From the NCBI GenBank assembly GCA_046348685.1, contig JAXMDT010000016.1, positions 1 through 42,178 of the forward strand: a stretch of DNA of 42,178 nt. Direction: 5' to 3'. Below, one piece after another: positions 8,400-15,940 of the stretch. The stretch comes from JAXMDT01 sp046348685. GTDB taxonomy: Bacteria; Pseudomonadota; Alphaproteobacteria; Rickettsiales; UBA998. The notes beneath the pieces were generated by a model. It was not told where the DNA came from, searched no databases, and saw only the letters and a list, made by a program, of their open reading frames with translations. The position numbers and the translations under genes were made by a program. Numbering within the stretch: position 1 is the first letter of the stretch; every line of letters starts with the position of its first letter.

Positions 8400-9392
8400 T
8401 CAGGCAGGATTTTTCCACGGCCCCGATGTATTTCCGCCCGTTTTATGGCGCAATGCCTCGAAGACGCTGAGAGCCTGCGTAACGACGCCTGCCGTATCGC
8501 CTGCATTGGCCGGCAGCAGCACCGTTGTGCTTGAACGCGCGAGATTTTTGAACGCATCGATATATTGCTCGGCGATTTTCATGGAAACGGCATCTTCACC
8601 GCCTTCAGCGCGGATGGCAGCGGCAATCAATTCCAGTCCCTTTGCCGAAGCATCGGCAACGGCAATAATGGCTTCTGCTTCCCCTTTGGCACGGTTGGCC
8701 TGATCGATCTGGGCCGCTTCCGAGGCAAGGACGACTTCCTGCTTGCGGCCTTCCGCGATGTTGATCGACGATTGACGAAGGCCTTCCGACTCGTTGATCT
8801 TCGCTTGGCGTTCGCCCTCGGATTGCAGAATCTGGGCGCGTTTTTGGCGGTCGGCGGCGACCTGCATTTCCATCGCTTTCAGGACACTGGCGGGAGGCGT
8901 GATGTTTTTGATCTCGTAGCGCATGCACTGAATGCCCCAGGTTTGCGCCGCTTCGTTGATCGCATTGACGATATTGGCATTCAGGCGCTCGCGTTCCTCA
9001 AATGATTGATCGAGCGTCAGTTTTCCAATTTCCGAACGCATCGTCGTTTGCGCAAGCTGCGTTGCGGCATAAACGGGATTGGATACGCCGTAGGATGCCT
9101 GTACCGGATCGACGATACGAAGATAAATTACCCCGTCCATGGCGAGGGTCACGTTGTCACGGGTGATCGCTTCCTGCTGCTGGACGTCCATTGCATATTC
9201 TTTAAGGGAATGTTTGTAAGCAACGCGATCAACGAAAGGAATCAGATAGCTGAGGCCGGGCTGCAGCGTCGTGGAATAGCGGCCGAGACGTTCAATAATC
9301 CAGGCATTTTGTTGCGGTACAATTTTGATGCCTTTCCAGACTACAACGAAAAAGACAAAAAGTATGGAAGCGGCGATAATAGGCAGAGACAT
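8400..9392 (-). CDS. SPFH/band 7 membrane protein, stomatin/QmcA type
   Basis: This 330-residue protein has one N-terminal transmembrane helix (about 5-24) followed by an SPFH/band 7 domain; the segments NAWIIERLGRYSTTLQPGL and PFVDRV are diagnostic of the QmcA/stomatin branch. The second half is a long Ala/Glu/Gln-rich coiled coil (about 175-265), which drives oligomer formation in this family. Such proteins form large membrane-associated cages that organise microdomains and can influence membrane proteases. The start lies 8 bases after the stop of a NfeD gene; SPFH and NfeD are a well-known conserved pair. The family is certain; the cellular role in this organism is not known. Confidence 0.9.
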   Translation of the reverse strand: MSLPIIAASILFVFFVVVWKGIKIVPQQNAWIIERLGRYSTTLQPGLSYLIPFVDRVAYKHSLKEYAMDVQQQEAITRDNVTLAMDGVIYLRIVDPVQASYGVSNPVYAATQLAQTTMRSEIGKLTLDQSFEERERLNANIVNAINEAAQTWGIQCMRYEIKNITPPASVLKAMEMQVAADRQKRAQILQSEGERQAKINESEGLRQSSINIAEGRKQEVVLASEAAQIDQANRAKGEAEAIIAVADASAKGLELIAAAIRAEGGEDAVSMKIAEQYIDAFKNLARSSTTVLLPANAGDTAGVVTQALSVFEALRHKTGGNTSGPWKNPA

Positions 9393-9400
9393 GCGTACTC

Positions 9401-9856
9401 CTATCTGGGTTTAACAATAAGCGTGGTGCCGCGCGTGGCGATGACATCGACAGTGGCGCCTTCTGCGGCGGCATCATAGCCGGTTTCCAGCTCTGCCGTC
9501 ATCAAGGCGCCGGACCATTTCACGCTGCCCGGAATGCCGGCGGTCAGGCCGCCCGTTGCAACGGTCGCGGTGGTGCCGACGATATTGTTATATTGCTTAT
9601 CGGGAGCGACTGCACTGAGGCGACGTAGTTTTTTCCAAAGCAAGATAGCGCTTAATGTTGTTGCCAGAAACCAGCAGGCGAATTGGGAGATATAAGCATC
9701 TTCTGCGATAAAGCCGCTGGTAATAACCAGACCCGCAATAAAGGCGCCAATGCCGGCAAACAAAAATCCTATTCCGGGAATACCAAATGCTTCGATGGCC
9801 AGCATGATCGCTCCTGCGATCAGCCATAAATAAGATGCCAGTAAGTGCTCAGACAT
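9401..9856 (-). CDS. NfeD-like membrane protein, partner of the SPFH protein
   Basis: This 151-residue protein belongs to the short NfeD class. About three hydrophobic segments (roughly 8-27, 29-50 and 56-74) are followed by a soluble C-terminal part of about 70 residues with the glycine and valine pattern of the NfeD OB-fold (GTTATVATGGLTAGIPGSVK, then GATVDVIATRGTTLIVKPR). NfeD OB domains are thought to bind the SPFH partner. The gene directly precedes the SPFH gene on the same strand with an 8-base gap, so the two are almost certainly co-transcribed. It lacks the protease domain of long NfeD proteins. Confidence 0.88.
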   Translation of the reverse strand: MSEHLLASYLWLIAGAIMLAIEAFGIPGIGFLFAGIGAFIAGLVITSGFIAEDAYISQFACWFLATTLSAILLWKKLRRLSAVAPDKQYNNIVGTTATVATGGLTAGIPGSVKWSGALMTAELETGYDAAAEGATVDVIATRGTTLIVKPR

Positions 9857-9894
9857 GCGTGGAAGTGTAACGCACTACAATAAAAAGAAAAGTG

Positions 9895-10536
9895 CTATTT
9901 CTTTTTTGCATCCGCTTCGGCTGGCTTAGCATCTTTAGCGTTATCAGTAGGGGCGGCTTTTTCGTCCTTCGCCGGTTCAGCCGGTGCCGCGGTCGCTGCA
10001 GGAACTGGGAGCGGCGCGTCGCTCAGCGAATTCAGATAGGCGATCACGTTGGCGCGATCCTCCGGCTTCTTCAGACCCGCAAATGCCATCTTGGTTCCCG
10101 GAACCACTTTGGCTGGTTTTTCCAGGAATTCAGACAATGTCTGGAAATCCCATTTCTTATCGCTGAGTGATGCCATGGCTTTAGAATAAGCAAAGCCTTC
10201 CATATGGGCATGGTGATTGCCAACGACACCGTAAAGGTTTGGTCCGACTTTCGCTGGCTCGCCTTTTTGGAATGTATGGCACGCAAGGCACGGCTTGACG
10301 AGGCCTTCACCGGCAGCTGCTTGCGCTTTTGCTAAATAAGGCAGAATATCCACCGGTTTTACTTCAGTGGCGGCGCTGGCCGTAGCAGATGTATCTTCCG
10401 CACCGGCGATGGAGTAGCCGCGTTTTTCTGCAGGCTCATTCTGGTCATAAAGCCCGTCCGCAACTTTGCCGACAACCATGGCGATCAGGCCGGAAAGCAA
10501 TACGGCGGCAGCAATTTTATTCATCTCAAGATTCAT
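9895..10536 (-). CDS. Membrane-anchored class I cytochrome c (CycM/c552-like)
   Basis: A single-heme cytochrome c of 213 residues. An N-terminal hydrophobic helix (about 7-25) probably stays uncleaved as a membrane anchor. The heme site is CLACH (83-87) and the likely axial methionine is M150 in GTKMAFAG; VGPNLYGVVG (97-106) is the standard loop between them. This layout matches CycM/cytochrome c552 of alphaproteobacteria, which carries electrons from the bc1 complex to a terminal oxidase, and bc1 is encoded about 8 kb away. After the heme domain comes a low-complexity tail of about 35 residues rich in Ala, Pro, Lys, Glu and Asp, absent from the minimal fold. A second start codon, M5, is possible. 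Confidence 0.9.
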   Translation of the reverse strand: MNLEMNKIAAAVLLSGLIAMVVGKVADGLYDQNEPAEKRGYSIAGAEDTSATASAATEVKPVDILPYLAKAQAAAGEGLVKPCLACHTFQKGEPAKVGPNLYGVVGNHHAHMEGFAYSKAMASLSDKKWDFQTLSEFLEKPAKVVPGTKMAFAGLKKPEDRANVIAYLNSLSDAPLPVPAATAAPAEPAKDEKAAPTDNAKDAKPAEADAKKK

Positions 10537-10586
10537 GGCATCACTCTATTGGCGAAATTCGTACTTACGTGGTTCTAAAAAATCGG

Positions 10587-10615
10587 TATAGCTATAACAT
10601 CCGAAGGCTCGGATG
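10587..10615. promoter_or_regulatory. Palindrome and stem-loop in the divergent cytochrome c/kdsB intergenic region
   Basis: The 122-base gap between the divergent cytochrome c and kdsB genes holds a perfect 10-base palindrome TATAGCTATA (10587-10596). It is followed at once by a perfect 7-base-pair stem-loop, CATCCGA-AGGC-TCGGATG (10598-10615). The AT-rich palindrome includes TATAGC and TATAAC hexamers that could serve as -10 elements, but no good -35 partner is visible. The stem-loop lies about 44 bases before the kdsB start. It could be an operator or a leader structure; neither is demonstrated. Confidence 0.35.
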
Positions 10616-10658
10616 CAACTCAATCTTGTCGTTTGATGGCACTGCACTTTATTTTTCC

Positions 10659-11390
10659 ATGCGCTCTGTGATTCTCATTCCTGCCCGCTACGCGTCAACC
10701 CGGCTTCCCGGCAAGCCGCTTGCGGACATATGTGGCAAGCCGATGATTGTACACGTCTGGGAACGTGCCATTCGAGCGGAAATTGGCGAGGTTTGGGTGG
10801 CAACCGATCATCTGGATATCAAGAAAGCGGTTGAAAAGGAGGGCGGGCATGCGGTAATGACCGACAGCGACCTGCCTTCCGGCTCTGACCGAATTTGGCA
10901 GGCTTTGCAAAGCGTTGATGCAAAAGCGCATTACGATACCATCATCAATCTCCAAGGGGATTTACCTACCATCGATCAGGCGATCATCCAGGATGTTTTA
11001 AAACCGTTGGAAGATAACGCTGTTGATATTGCCACATTGGTCGCGGAAATTCATAAAAAGTCAGAAGAAAATGATCCTGCCGTCGTAAAACCTGTGATTT
11101 CCTGGGCAGATGCTTCTAGGTTGCAGGGCAAGGCGCTTTATTTCAGTCGTTCGCGGATTCCGTATGGTGAAGGGGCGCTCTATCATCATATCGGCATCTA
11201 TGCGTATCGCAGGCACGCGCTCGAACGCTTCGTATCGCTGCCACCAAGTCCGCTAGAAACGCGTGAGAAATTGGAACAGTTGCGCGCACTGGAAAATGGG
11301 ATGCGCATTGATGTCCGGAATGTTAAAACCGTTCCTTTCGGCGTGGATACGCCAGAACAACTCGAGCAGGCAAGGAGCATGCTGTCATGA
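10659..11390 (+). CDS. kdsB: 3-deoxy-manno-octulosonate cytidylyltransferase (CMP-Kdo synthetase)
   Basis: KdsB activates Kdo with CTP to CMP-Kdo for lipopolysaccharide inner core assembly in the cytoplasm. I placed the start at the ATG at 10659, because the protein then opens with MRSVILIPAR and the nucleotide-binding motif RYASTRLPGKPL (residues 10-21). The open frame extends 90 codons further upstream, but that part overlaps the divergent cytochrome gene and resembles nothing. The chosen protein is 243 residues, normal for KdsB. Other family motifs are SGSDR, NLQGDLP and FSRSRIP, and a C-terminal FGVDTPEQLEQAR. The stop overlaps the next gene by 4 bases (ATGA), suggesting an operon with the PfkB kinase gene. 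Its presence implies a Kdo-containing LPS. Confidence 0.95.
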   Translation: MRSVILIPARYASTRLPGKPLADICGKPMIVHVWERAIRAEIGEVWVATDHLDIKKAVEKEGGHAVMTDSDLPSGSDRIWQALQSVDAKAHYDTIINLQGDLPTIDQAIIQDVLKPLEDNAVDIATLVAEIHKKSEENDPAVVKPVISWADASRLQGKALYFSRSRIPYGEGALYHHIGIYAYRRHALERFVSLPPSPLETREKLEQLRALENGMRIDVRNVKTVPFGVDTPEQLEQARSMLS

Positions 11391-12391
11391 TTAAAGAATA
11401 CGAAACCGAAGGCAAAAAGCTGGAATACGATATTGTCGGCATCGGCAATGCCATCGTGGATGTGCTGGCTATGGTGGATGATGAGTTTTTAAAGCGGGAG
11501 AGGCTAAACAAGGGAGCGATGACGCTGATCGAGGCGGAACCCGCCGAGACGCTGTATCAAAAGCTTGGGCAATGTGCGGAATGCTCCGGCGGCTCGGTCG
11601 CCAATTCAATGGCAGGTCTTGCTTCGCTTGGTGCCAAAGTCGCCTTTATGGGCCGTGTGCACGATGATCAACTCGGCCATATATTCCGCCATGATATGCG
11701 TTCCGTCGGAGTGGATTTCGACACGCCGTCCGCCAGTTCCGGCAAGCCGACAGCGCGCTGCCTTGTGTGCGTTACGCCGGATGGCCAGCGCACGATGAAT
11801 ACGTTTATCGGCGCCTGTGCGGAAATGGAGCCGGGCGATATCGATGTCAGCCGTATCACAAAATCGGGGATGGTTTATGTCGAAGGCTATCTGTGGGATC
11901 CGCCAGCGGCGAAAGAAGCGATCATGACAGCGCTTAAAGCGGCGCGCGATTCGGATCATAAAGTGGCGTTTTCACTTTCGGATACGTTTTGCGTGGATCG
12001 TCACCGGCTCGAATTCCTCGACCTGATCCGCCATTATGTCGATATTATTTTTTCCAATGAGTCGGAAGCCTTATCCCTTGCGGAGACAACCGATATTACC
12101 GAAGCGGAAAAACTGCTGTCGTCGATGGCGGATATCGCCGTTATTACCCGAAGCGGCAATCCTGCTATCATCTGGCATGCCGGCAAACGTTACGAAGTGC
12201 CGGGCGAAAAAGTGCTCAATCTGGTTGATACGACTGGCGCGGGTGATTTGTTTGCAGCAGGATTCCTTTACGGCCTGACGCGTGGCTGGAATATCGAAGC
12301 CTGTGCGAAGCTTGGCCATCGCTGCGCGTCTGAGATCATTCAGCAGATCGGCGCGCGGGCGCTGAAGCCGCTCAAGCGGCTGGTAGCATAA
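11387..12391 (+). CDS. PfkB-family carbohydrate/nucleoside kinase, adenosine kinase-like
   Basis: A 334-residue ribokinase-fold enzyme. The N-terminus has VGIGNAIVDV (17-26), then GGSVANSMAGLASLG (68-82), the substrate-binding stretch, and the C-terminal anion-hole and catalytic motif DTTGAGDLFAAGF (281-293) with D287 as base. The GNAIVD/CSGGSVANS pattern is that of proteins annotated as adenosine kinases in alphaproteobacteria, but other nucleosides or sugars cannot be excluded. The start codon overlaps the kdsB stop by 4 bases, and the stop is followed after 8 bases by the AmpG-like gene, so the three are likely co-transcribed. Why Kdo activation and a nucleoside kinase share an operon is not obvious; the link may be simple co-expression. 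Confidence 0.87.
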   Translation: MIKEYETEGKKLEYDIVGIGNAIVDVLAMVDDEFLKRERLNKGAMTLIEAEPAETLYQKLGQCAECSGGSVANSMAGLASLGAKVAFMGRVHDDQLGHIFRHDMRSVGVDFDTPSASSGKPTARCLVCVTPDGQRTMNTFIGACAEMEPGDIDVSRITKSGMVYVEGYLWDPPAAKEAIMTALKAARDSDHKVAFSLSDTFCVDRHRLEFLDLIRHYVDIIFSNESEALSLAETTDITEAEKLLSSMADIAVITRSGNPAIIWHAGKRYEVPGEKVLNLVDTTGAGDLFAAGFLYGLTRGWNIEACAKLGHRCASEIIQQIGARALKPLKRLVA

Positions 12392-12399
12392 GGATTCCG

Positions 12400-13665
12400 G
12401 TGACTGAAAGCCGGTTTTTTATCCACCCGAAACTTATCGTTGTTACCCTGCTTGGGTTTTCCAGCGGGCTGCCGCGGCTGCTGGTAGCGGGCACACTGGT
12501 TGCCATGCTCACCGACAAGGGGCTCGACACTGTTGCGCTCGGGCTTTTTGCGAATGTTACCATGCCTTACGCATTTCACTGGGCATGGGCGCCGCTGATG
12601 GATCATCTGCGAATACCGTTGCTTTCCGAGACGCTTGGCCGCCGGGTAAGCTGGATCGTACTGTCGCAGGCGATGGTAATGCTGGCGCTATTATGGATGG
12701 GTGTCAGTATGGATGCCGCCGAACCGCTGATGATTGCTGTCATCTCTACCTTCATTGCCTTCTTTTCAGCCAGCCAGGATATCGTCATCGATGCCTACAG
12801 AACGGAATATCTCGGTCCAGAGCTTTATGGAAAAGGAGCGGCTTCAGGTGTATTTGGCTACCGGTTAGGGATGCTGGTGGCAGGAGCGGGGGCGCTGGCG
12901 CTCGCAGACCGGATTCCCTGGGGCACGGTGTATCTTATCATGTGCGGCCTGATGCTGATCGGAATGGTGACGGTTTTGATAGCCGGCGAGCCGAAAAACA
13001 CTCCCGAGCCGGTGAAAGCCAAGACGTTGAGTGAGTGGTTTTCCGAAGCAATTGTCGCGCCGTTTCGTCAATTCCTGACCGCGCATCCGCAAGCGGTTTT
13101 AATTCTGATTTTTATTGTTTTTTACAAGATGCCGGACGGTTTTATCAATCTGATGACAACGCGCTTTTTCATGGAAACGGGTTTCAGTAAGACTGAAATC
13201 GCCGCCGTCGGCAAAATCTATGGATTTTTTGCCGTTATCATCGGAGGATTTGTCGGCGGCGCGTTGCTCGACAAGATCGGCATCAAGAAAGCGCTGCTTT
13301 CTTTTTTCATTCTCCATCTGGCGACGGTCACCACATATATTCTGCTTGATCATATGGGGCATCAACTCCCCTTCTTAATCCTCAGTATCACGCTCGACTA
13401 CTTCACAGGCGGGATGGTGACATCTGCCCTGGTAGCTCTGCTTATGAGCCTGTGCAATAAGCAATATACGGCAACGCAATATGCTTTGCTGGGAGCGCTT
13501 CCCGCAGTGGCCAGCACGTTCCTTGCCAATGGCTCGGGATGGGTGGCAGTGCACCTAGGGTGGAGTGGCCTCTTTATAACGGGAATTCTACTTGGATTGC
13601 CCGCGCTGGTGCTTTTAAAAATATTATGGCGCAATCCTAGTATTTCGTTAACTAATTCGCGCTAA
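12400..13665 (+). CDS. AmpG-like muropeptide permease, major facilitator superfamily
   Basis: A 421-residue polytopic inner-membrane protein with about 12 hydrophobic segments. The beginning GFSSGLPRLLVAGTLVAML and the following WAWAPLMDHL and GRRVSWIV are the pattern of AmpG, which brings anhydro-muropeptides from the periplasm into the cytoplasm for cell-wall recycling and, in some bacteria, beta-lactamase induction. The start is a GTG at 12400, preceded by AAGGA at 6-10 bases. It sits 8 bases after the kinase gene. Related MFS members carry other substrates, so the AmpG role is likely rather than certain. No ampC- or ampD-like gene is in the window. Confidence 0.85.
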   Translation: MTESRFFIHPKLIVVTLLGFSSGLPRLLVAGTLVAMLTDKGLDTVALGLFANVTMPYAFHWAWAPLMDHLRIPLLSETLGRRVSWIVLSQAMVMLALLWMGVSMDAAEPLMIAVISTFIAFFSASQDIVIDAYRTEYLGPELYGKGAASGVFGYRLGMLVAGAGALALADRIPWGTVYLIMCGLMLIGMVTVLIAGEPKNTPEPVKAKTLSEWFSEAIVAPFRQFLTAHPQAVLILIFIVFYKMPDGFINLMTTRFFMETGFSKTEIAAVGKIYGFFAVIIGGFVGGALLDKIGIKKALLSFFILHLATVTTYILLDHMGHQLPFLILSITLDYFTGGMVTSALVALLMSLCNKQYTATQYALLGALPAVASTFLANGSGWVAVHLGWSGLFITGILLGLPALVLLKILWRNPSISLTNSR

Positions 13666-13707
13666 CCTACTTTTGAGTTTCTCACTAGGACTCATGATCA
13701 TCATCTT

Positions 13708-13968
13708 ATGACTAACACTCAGACCTACCGTGCAGGAGAAATTATTTTCAACGAAGGCGATCCCAGCGATGTGGCTTTCGTTATCCTGCACGGTAAGGTC
13801 GAAATTTTCAATATGCTGCCCGACGGCACCGAAAAATCAGTCACTATTTTGAATGAGGGAAAATTCTTTGGCGAGTACGGCGTCATGGACTCCGCGCCGC
13901 GCAGCGCCTCCGCCCGTGCCAAAACCGACGTCCTGCTTGAAAAGAAAGATCTTAAAGAGAATTGGTAA
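13708..13968 (+). CDS. Short cyclic nucleotide-binding domain protein, possibly a truncated fragment
   Basis: An 86-residue ORF that covers most of one cyclic nucleotide-binding beta-barrel. YRAGEIIFNEGDPSDVAFVI is the start of the domain and FFGEYGVMDSAPRSASA (about 53-69) is the phosphate-binding cassette, with the usual Glu and the Arg of RSASA. The protein stops soon after the barrel, at LLEKKDLKENW; the C-terminal helix that closes over the ligand is largely missing, and there is no DNA-binding or output domain. Its stop codon directly abuts the stop codon of the convergent sulfotransferase gene. This may be a small stand-alone cNMP sensor, or a gene broken when the neighbouring polysaccharide-export cluster came to lie here. 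I favour truncation slightly. Confidence 0.7.
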   Translation: MTNTQTYRAGEIIFNEGDPSDVAFVILHGKVEIFNMLPDGTEKSVTILNEGKFFGEYGVMDSAPRSASARAKTDVLLEKKDLKENW

Positions 13969-13976
13969 CTAACCAA
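13962..13976. terminator. Small inverted repeat across the two abutting stop codons
   Basis: TTGGT-AACTA-ACCAA forms a 5-base-pair stem with a 5-base loop; the loop contains parts of both stop codons (TAA of the cNMP-binding ORF and, on the other strand, TAG of the sulfotransferase). There is no T-run, so termination is uncertain. It is the only structure between two convergent genes that have no spacer. Confidence 0.25.
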
Positions 13977-14676
13977 CTCGCTTTAACTTTGTTTCGAGTA
14001 AGAATGTTTCAAAGTTCGGAATTTTATCCTTGTAAATATCGTTTAACGCTTCGCGTAGTTTCGGGCGAATAGGGTATTTCTCACCTGAAAACACTTTTTG
14101 TGCCAATACGTTGTCTGATAGTATTGTAAAGAATTTCGGATCAATGCCAATATGCTCAGCCAGCGCTATCACGACCTGCCGTGGATGATTCGCAATTTCT
14201 TCCTGACGAATCAGTAGAATCTGCTCAGCGGGATAGACCGAAATCCAGTTGCGAAGGCAGGTCTCGTAATCGCCACGACTGAGGGAGCCTTTTGAATAAA
14301 AGTGATCGAGGAACCATTGGTCAGAGGCTTCCTCGAATTGCAGCTCTGCGCGCTTTAGCGCCATGAGCGCACCGGACCATGCGCGTTCAATGGGATCGCG
14401 CACGGAATAAAACAGGGGCACGGAAGGAAAATGCGTGTGGATTTCAGATATAATTTCTTTTGACAGGAATGCATAAGAAGGCGTTATTTCGCCATTTTTT
14501 TTGCCATTTGAGATTTGAAAAAGTTGCTTGTAATACTCAGCACCCTTTTCCCTCTGGTCATCCCAAAAATGCACTTCTTTTCCGGCTGGAAAGGCAACGT
14601 CAGGATGAAGCGATAGCATTTCCGCAAGCCAGGTCGTGCCTGTTTTCTGAGCACCGATTCCGAGAAAATCAAGCAT
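13969..14676 (-). CDS. PAPS-dependent sulfotransferase, probably acting on an exported glycan
   Basis: This protein of the Sulfotransfer family should transfer sulfate from PAPS to a hydroxyl group. I start it at the ATG at 14676, which gives MLDFLGIGAQKTGTTWL and puts the 5'-phosphosulfate loop (QKTGTTW, about 10-16) at the N-terminus as usual. The frame is open for 41 further codons, but these only overlap the ABC ATPase gene. The 3'-phosphate motif is visible as YSVRDPIERAWSG. The length is 235 residues. The chosen start overlaps the Wzt gene by 8 bases and is preceded by GAAGG, so translation is probably coupled to the exporter ATPase. The acceptor is unknown; the context points to the polysaccharide exported by Wzm/Wzt. 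Confidence 0.88.
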   Translation of the reverse strand: MLDFLGIGAQKTGTTWLAEMLSLHPDVAFPAGKEVHFWDDQREKGAEYYKQLFQISNGKKNGEITPSYAFLSKEIISEIHTHFPSVPLFYSVRDPIERAWSGALMALKRAELQFEEASDQWFLDHFYSKGSLSRGDYETCLRNWISVYPAEQILLIRQEEIANHPRQVVIALAEHIGIDPKFFTILSDNVLAQKVFSGEKYPIRPKLREALNDIYKDKIPNFETFLLETKLKRVG

Positions 14677-15940
14677 GGGTAACCTTCGGTATAATTGAAA
14701 AATCCACCATTCCGGTAAGCGGTAAATCACCCTCAGGCAAGACTTTAAACATAACGGCATCGGTAATGCGGTGCAGGAACGTAATGCGGTCTTCGGCAAA
14801 ACCGGAGCAGCCGCAATTTAAAAAATAAGTTCCTGGCAGCAGTTTCGCACGAAACTGAAAGCCGATCTGGAGTATGTCCCCTGCCGATACTTCCGGTATG
14901 GCATTTTCAAAGGTAGCAATGCTTGAGCCGCCAAGCTCCACACCCGTCATCGTCTTGATCATCATACCGCAACGGACTTGTTGCGCCGGTTTTTCGAATG
15001 CTACATCAAAACGGTAAACATATTCGCCGCCGCGTGTCAGCAGATTAACCGGCTTTCCATCCGCTGTTTCGATGCGTGGATTTTGGATCAACGCACCATG
15101 CGACTCATAGATCACCTGGCTTTCCGGCTTCATATTTGCATCAAAATGAGTTTCAGCCGGGGCTTCAATACTTGCCGACTCGATCACATCTTGCGCTTTA
15201 TCCTTCGGTGCATAAATCAGTTTATGATAGAGGTTTAGCACATGTTTGGGGCTGCCCAAGGCCAGCTTTTCGCCTTGCTCTAAAAGCAGCACGCGGTCGC
15301 AGACTTCGACAATTGTCGAAGACGAATGCGAGACAAAAAGGATGGTCCCGCCGCGCTGCTGCATCTCACGAATGCGTCCATAGCATTTGCGCTGAAACGC
15401 TTCGTCGCCGACGGCAAGCGCCTCATCGACCACCAGAATATCCGGATCCGATGCTACCGCGACGGCAAACGCAAGCCGCACATACATGCCGCTTGAGTAA
15501 GTCTTTACCGGCTGATGTATAAAATCGCCGATGCCTGCAAAGGCGATAATCGATTCATATTTTTCGTTTAATTCCTCAGGTGATAGTCCAAGAATCGCAC
15601 CGTTGATAAAGATATTTTCATGGCCCGTGAAATCGGGATTGAACCCTGCCCCTAATTCAAGCAATGCTGAGATGCGGCCATTGACCGTGAGGTTACCATG
15701 CGTCGGCTGCAGGATGCCGCAAATCAGTTGCAGAAGCGTCGATTTACCCGAACCATTGCGCCCGATGATGCCAAGCGTCTCGCCGCGTTTGATTTCCAGT
15801 GACAAGGGTTTCAGTGCCTGCACTTCGTGAAAGAGCGGGCGACTGCGAATGAAAGATTGCTTTAGACGGTCAAGCGGACGCCTGTAAAGCGGATAGGTTT
15901 TGCTCAGATTTTCGATCTGAATGGCAATGTCAGAGCACAT
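14669..15940 (-). CDS. wzt: Polysaccharide ABC exporter ATPase Wzt with C-terminal glycan-recognition domain
   Basis: This is the ATPase of an ABC-2 exporter that moves an undecaprenyl-linked polysaccharide across the inner membrane. I start it at the ATG at 15940 (423 residues), because MCSDIAIQIENLSKTYPLY is the standard beginning; the longer frame runs into the permease gene. The ATPase part has Walker A GRNGSGKST (60-68), the Wzt-type stretch LLELGAGFNPDFTGHEN (93-109), signature YSSGMYVRL (148-156) and Walker B with VDEALAVGD (171-179). From about residue 265 to the end there is an additional beta-rich domain like the Wzt C-terminal domain of E. coli O8/O9a, which binds the modified end of the glycan. 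The start overlaps the permease stop by 11 bases. Confidence 0.92.
   Translation of the reverse strand: MCSDIAIQIENLSKTYPLYRRPLDRLKQSFIRSRPLFHEVQALKPLSLEIKRGETLGIIGRNGSGKSTLLQLICGILQPTHGNLTVNGRISALLELGAGFNPDFTGHENIFINGAILGLSPEELNEKYESIIAFAGIGDFIHQPVKTYSSGMYVRLAFAVAVASDPDILVVDEALAVGDEAFQRKCYGRIREMQQRGGTILFVSHSSSTIVEVCDRVLLLEQGEKLALGSPKHVLNLYHKLIYAPKDKAQDVIESASIEAPAETHFDANMKPESQVIYESHGALIQNPRIETADGKPVNLLTRGGEYVYRFDVAFEKPAQQVRCGMMIKTMTGVELGGSSIATFENAIPEVSAGDILQIGFQFRAKLLPGTYFLNCGCSGFAEDRITFLHRITDAVMFKVLPEGDLPLTGMVDFSIIPKVTHA

Noticed and set aside
10389..10658. An N-terminal extension of 90 residues on kdsB
   Set aside because: It overlaps the divergent cytochrome c gene, has no similarity to KdsB, and the ATG at 10659 gives the normal length and N-terminus.
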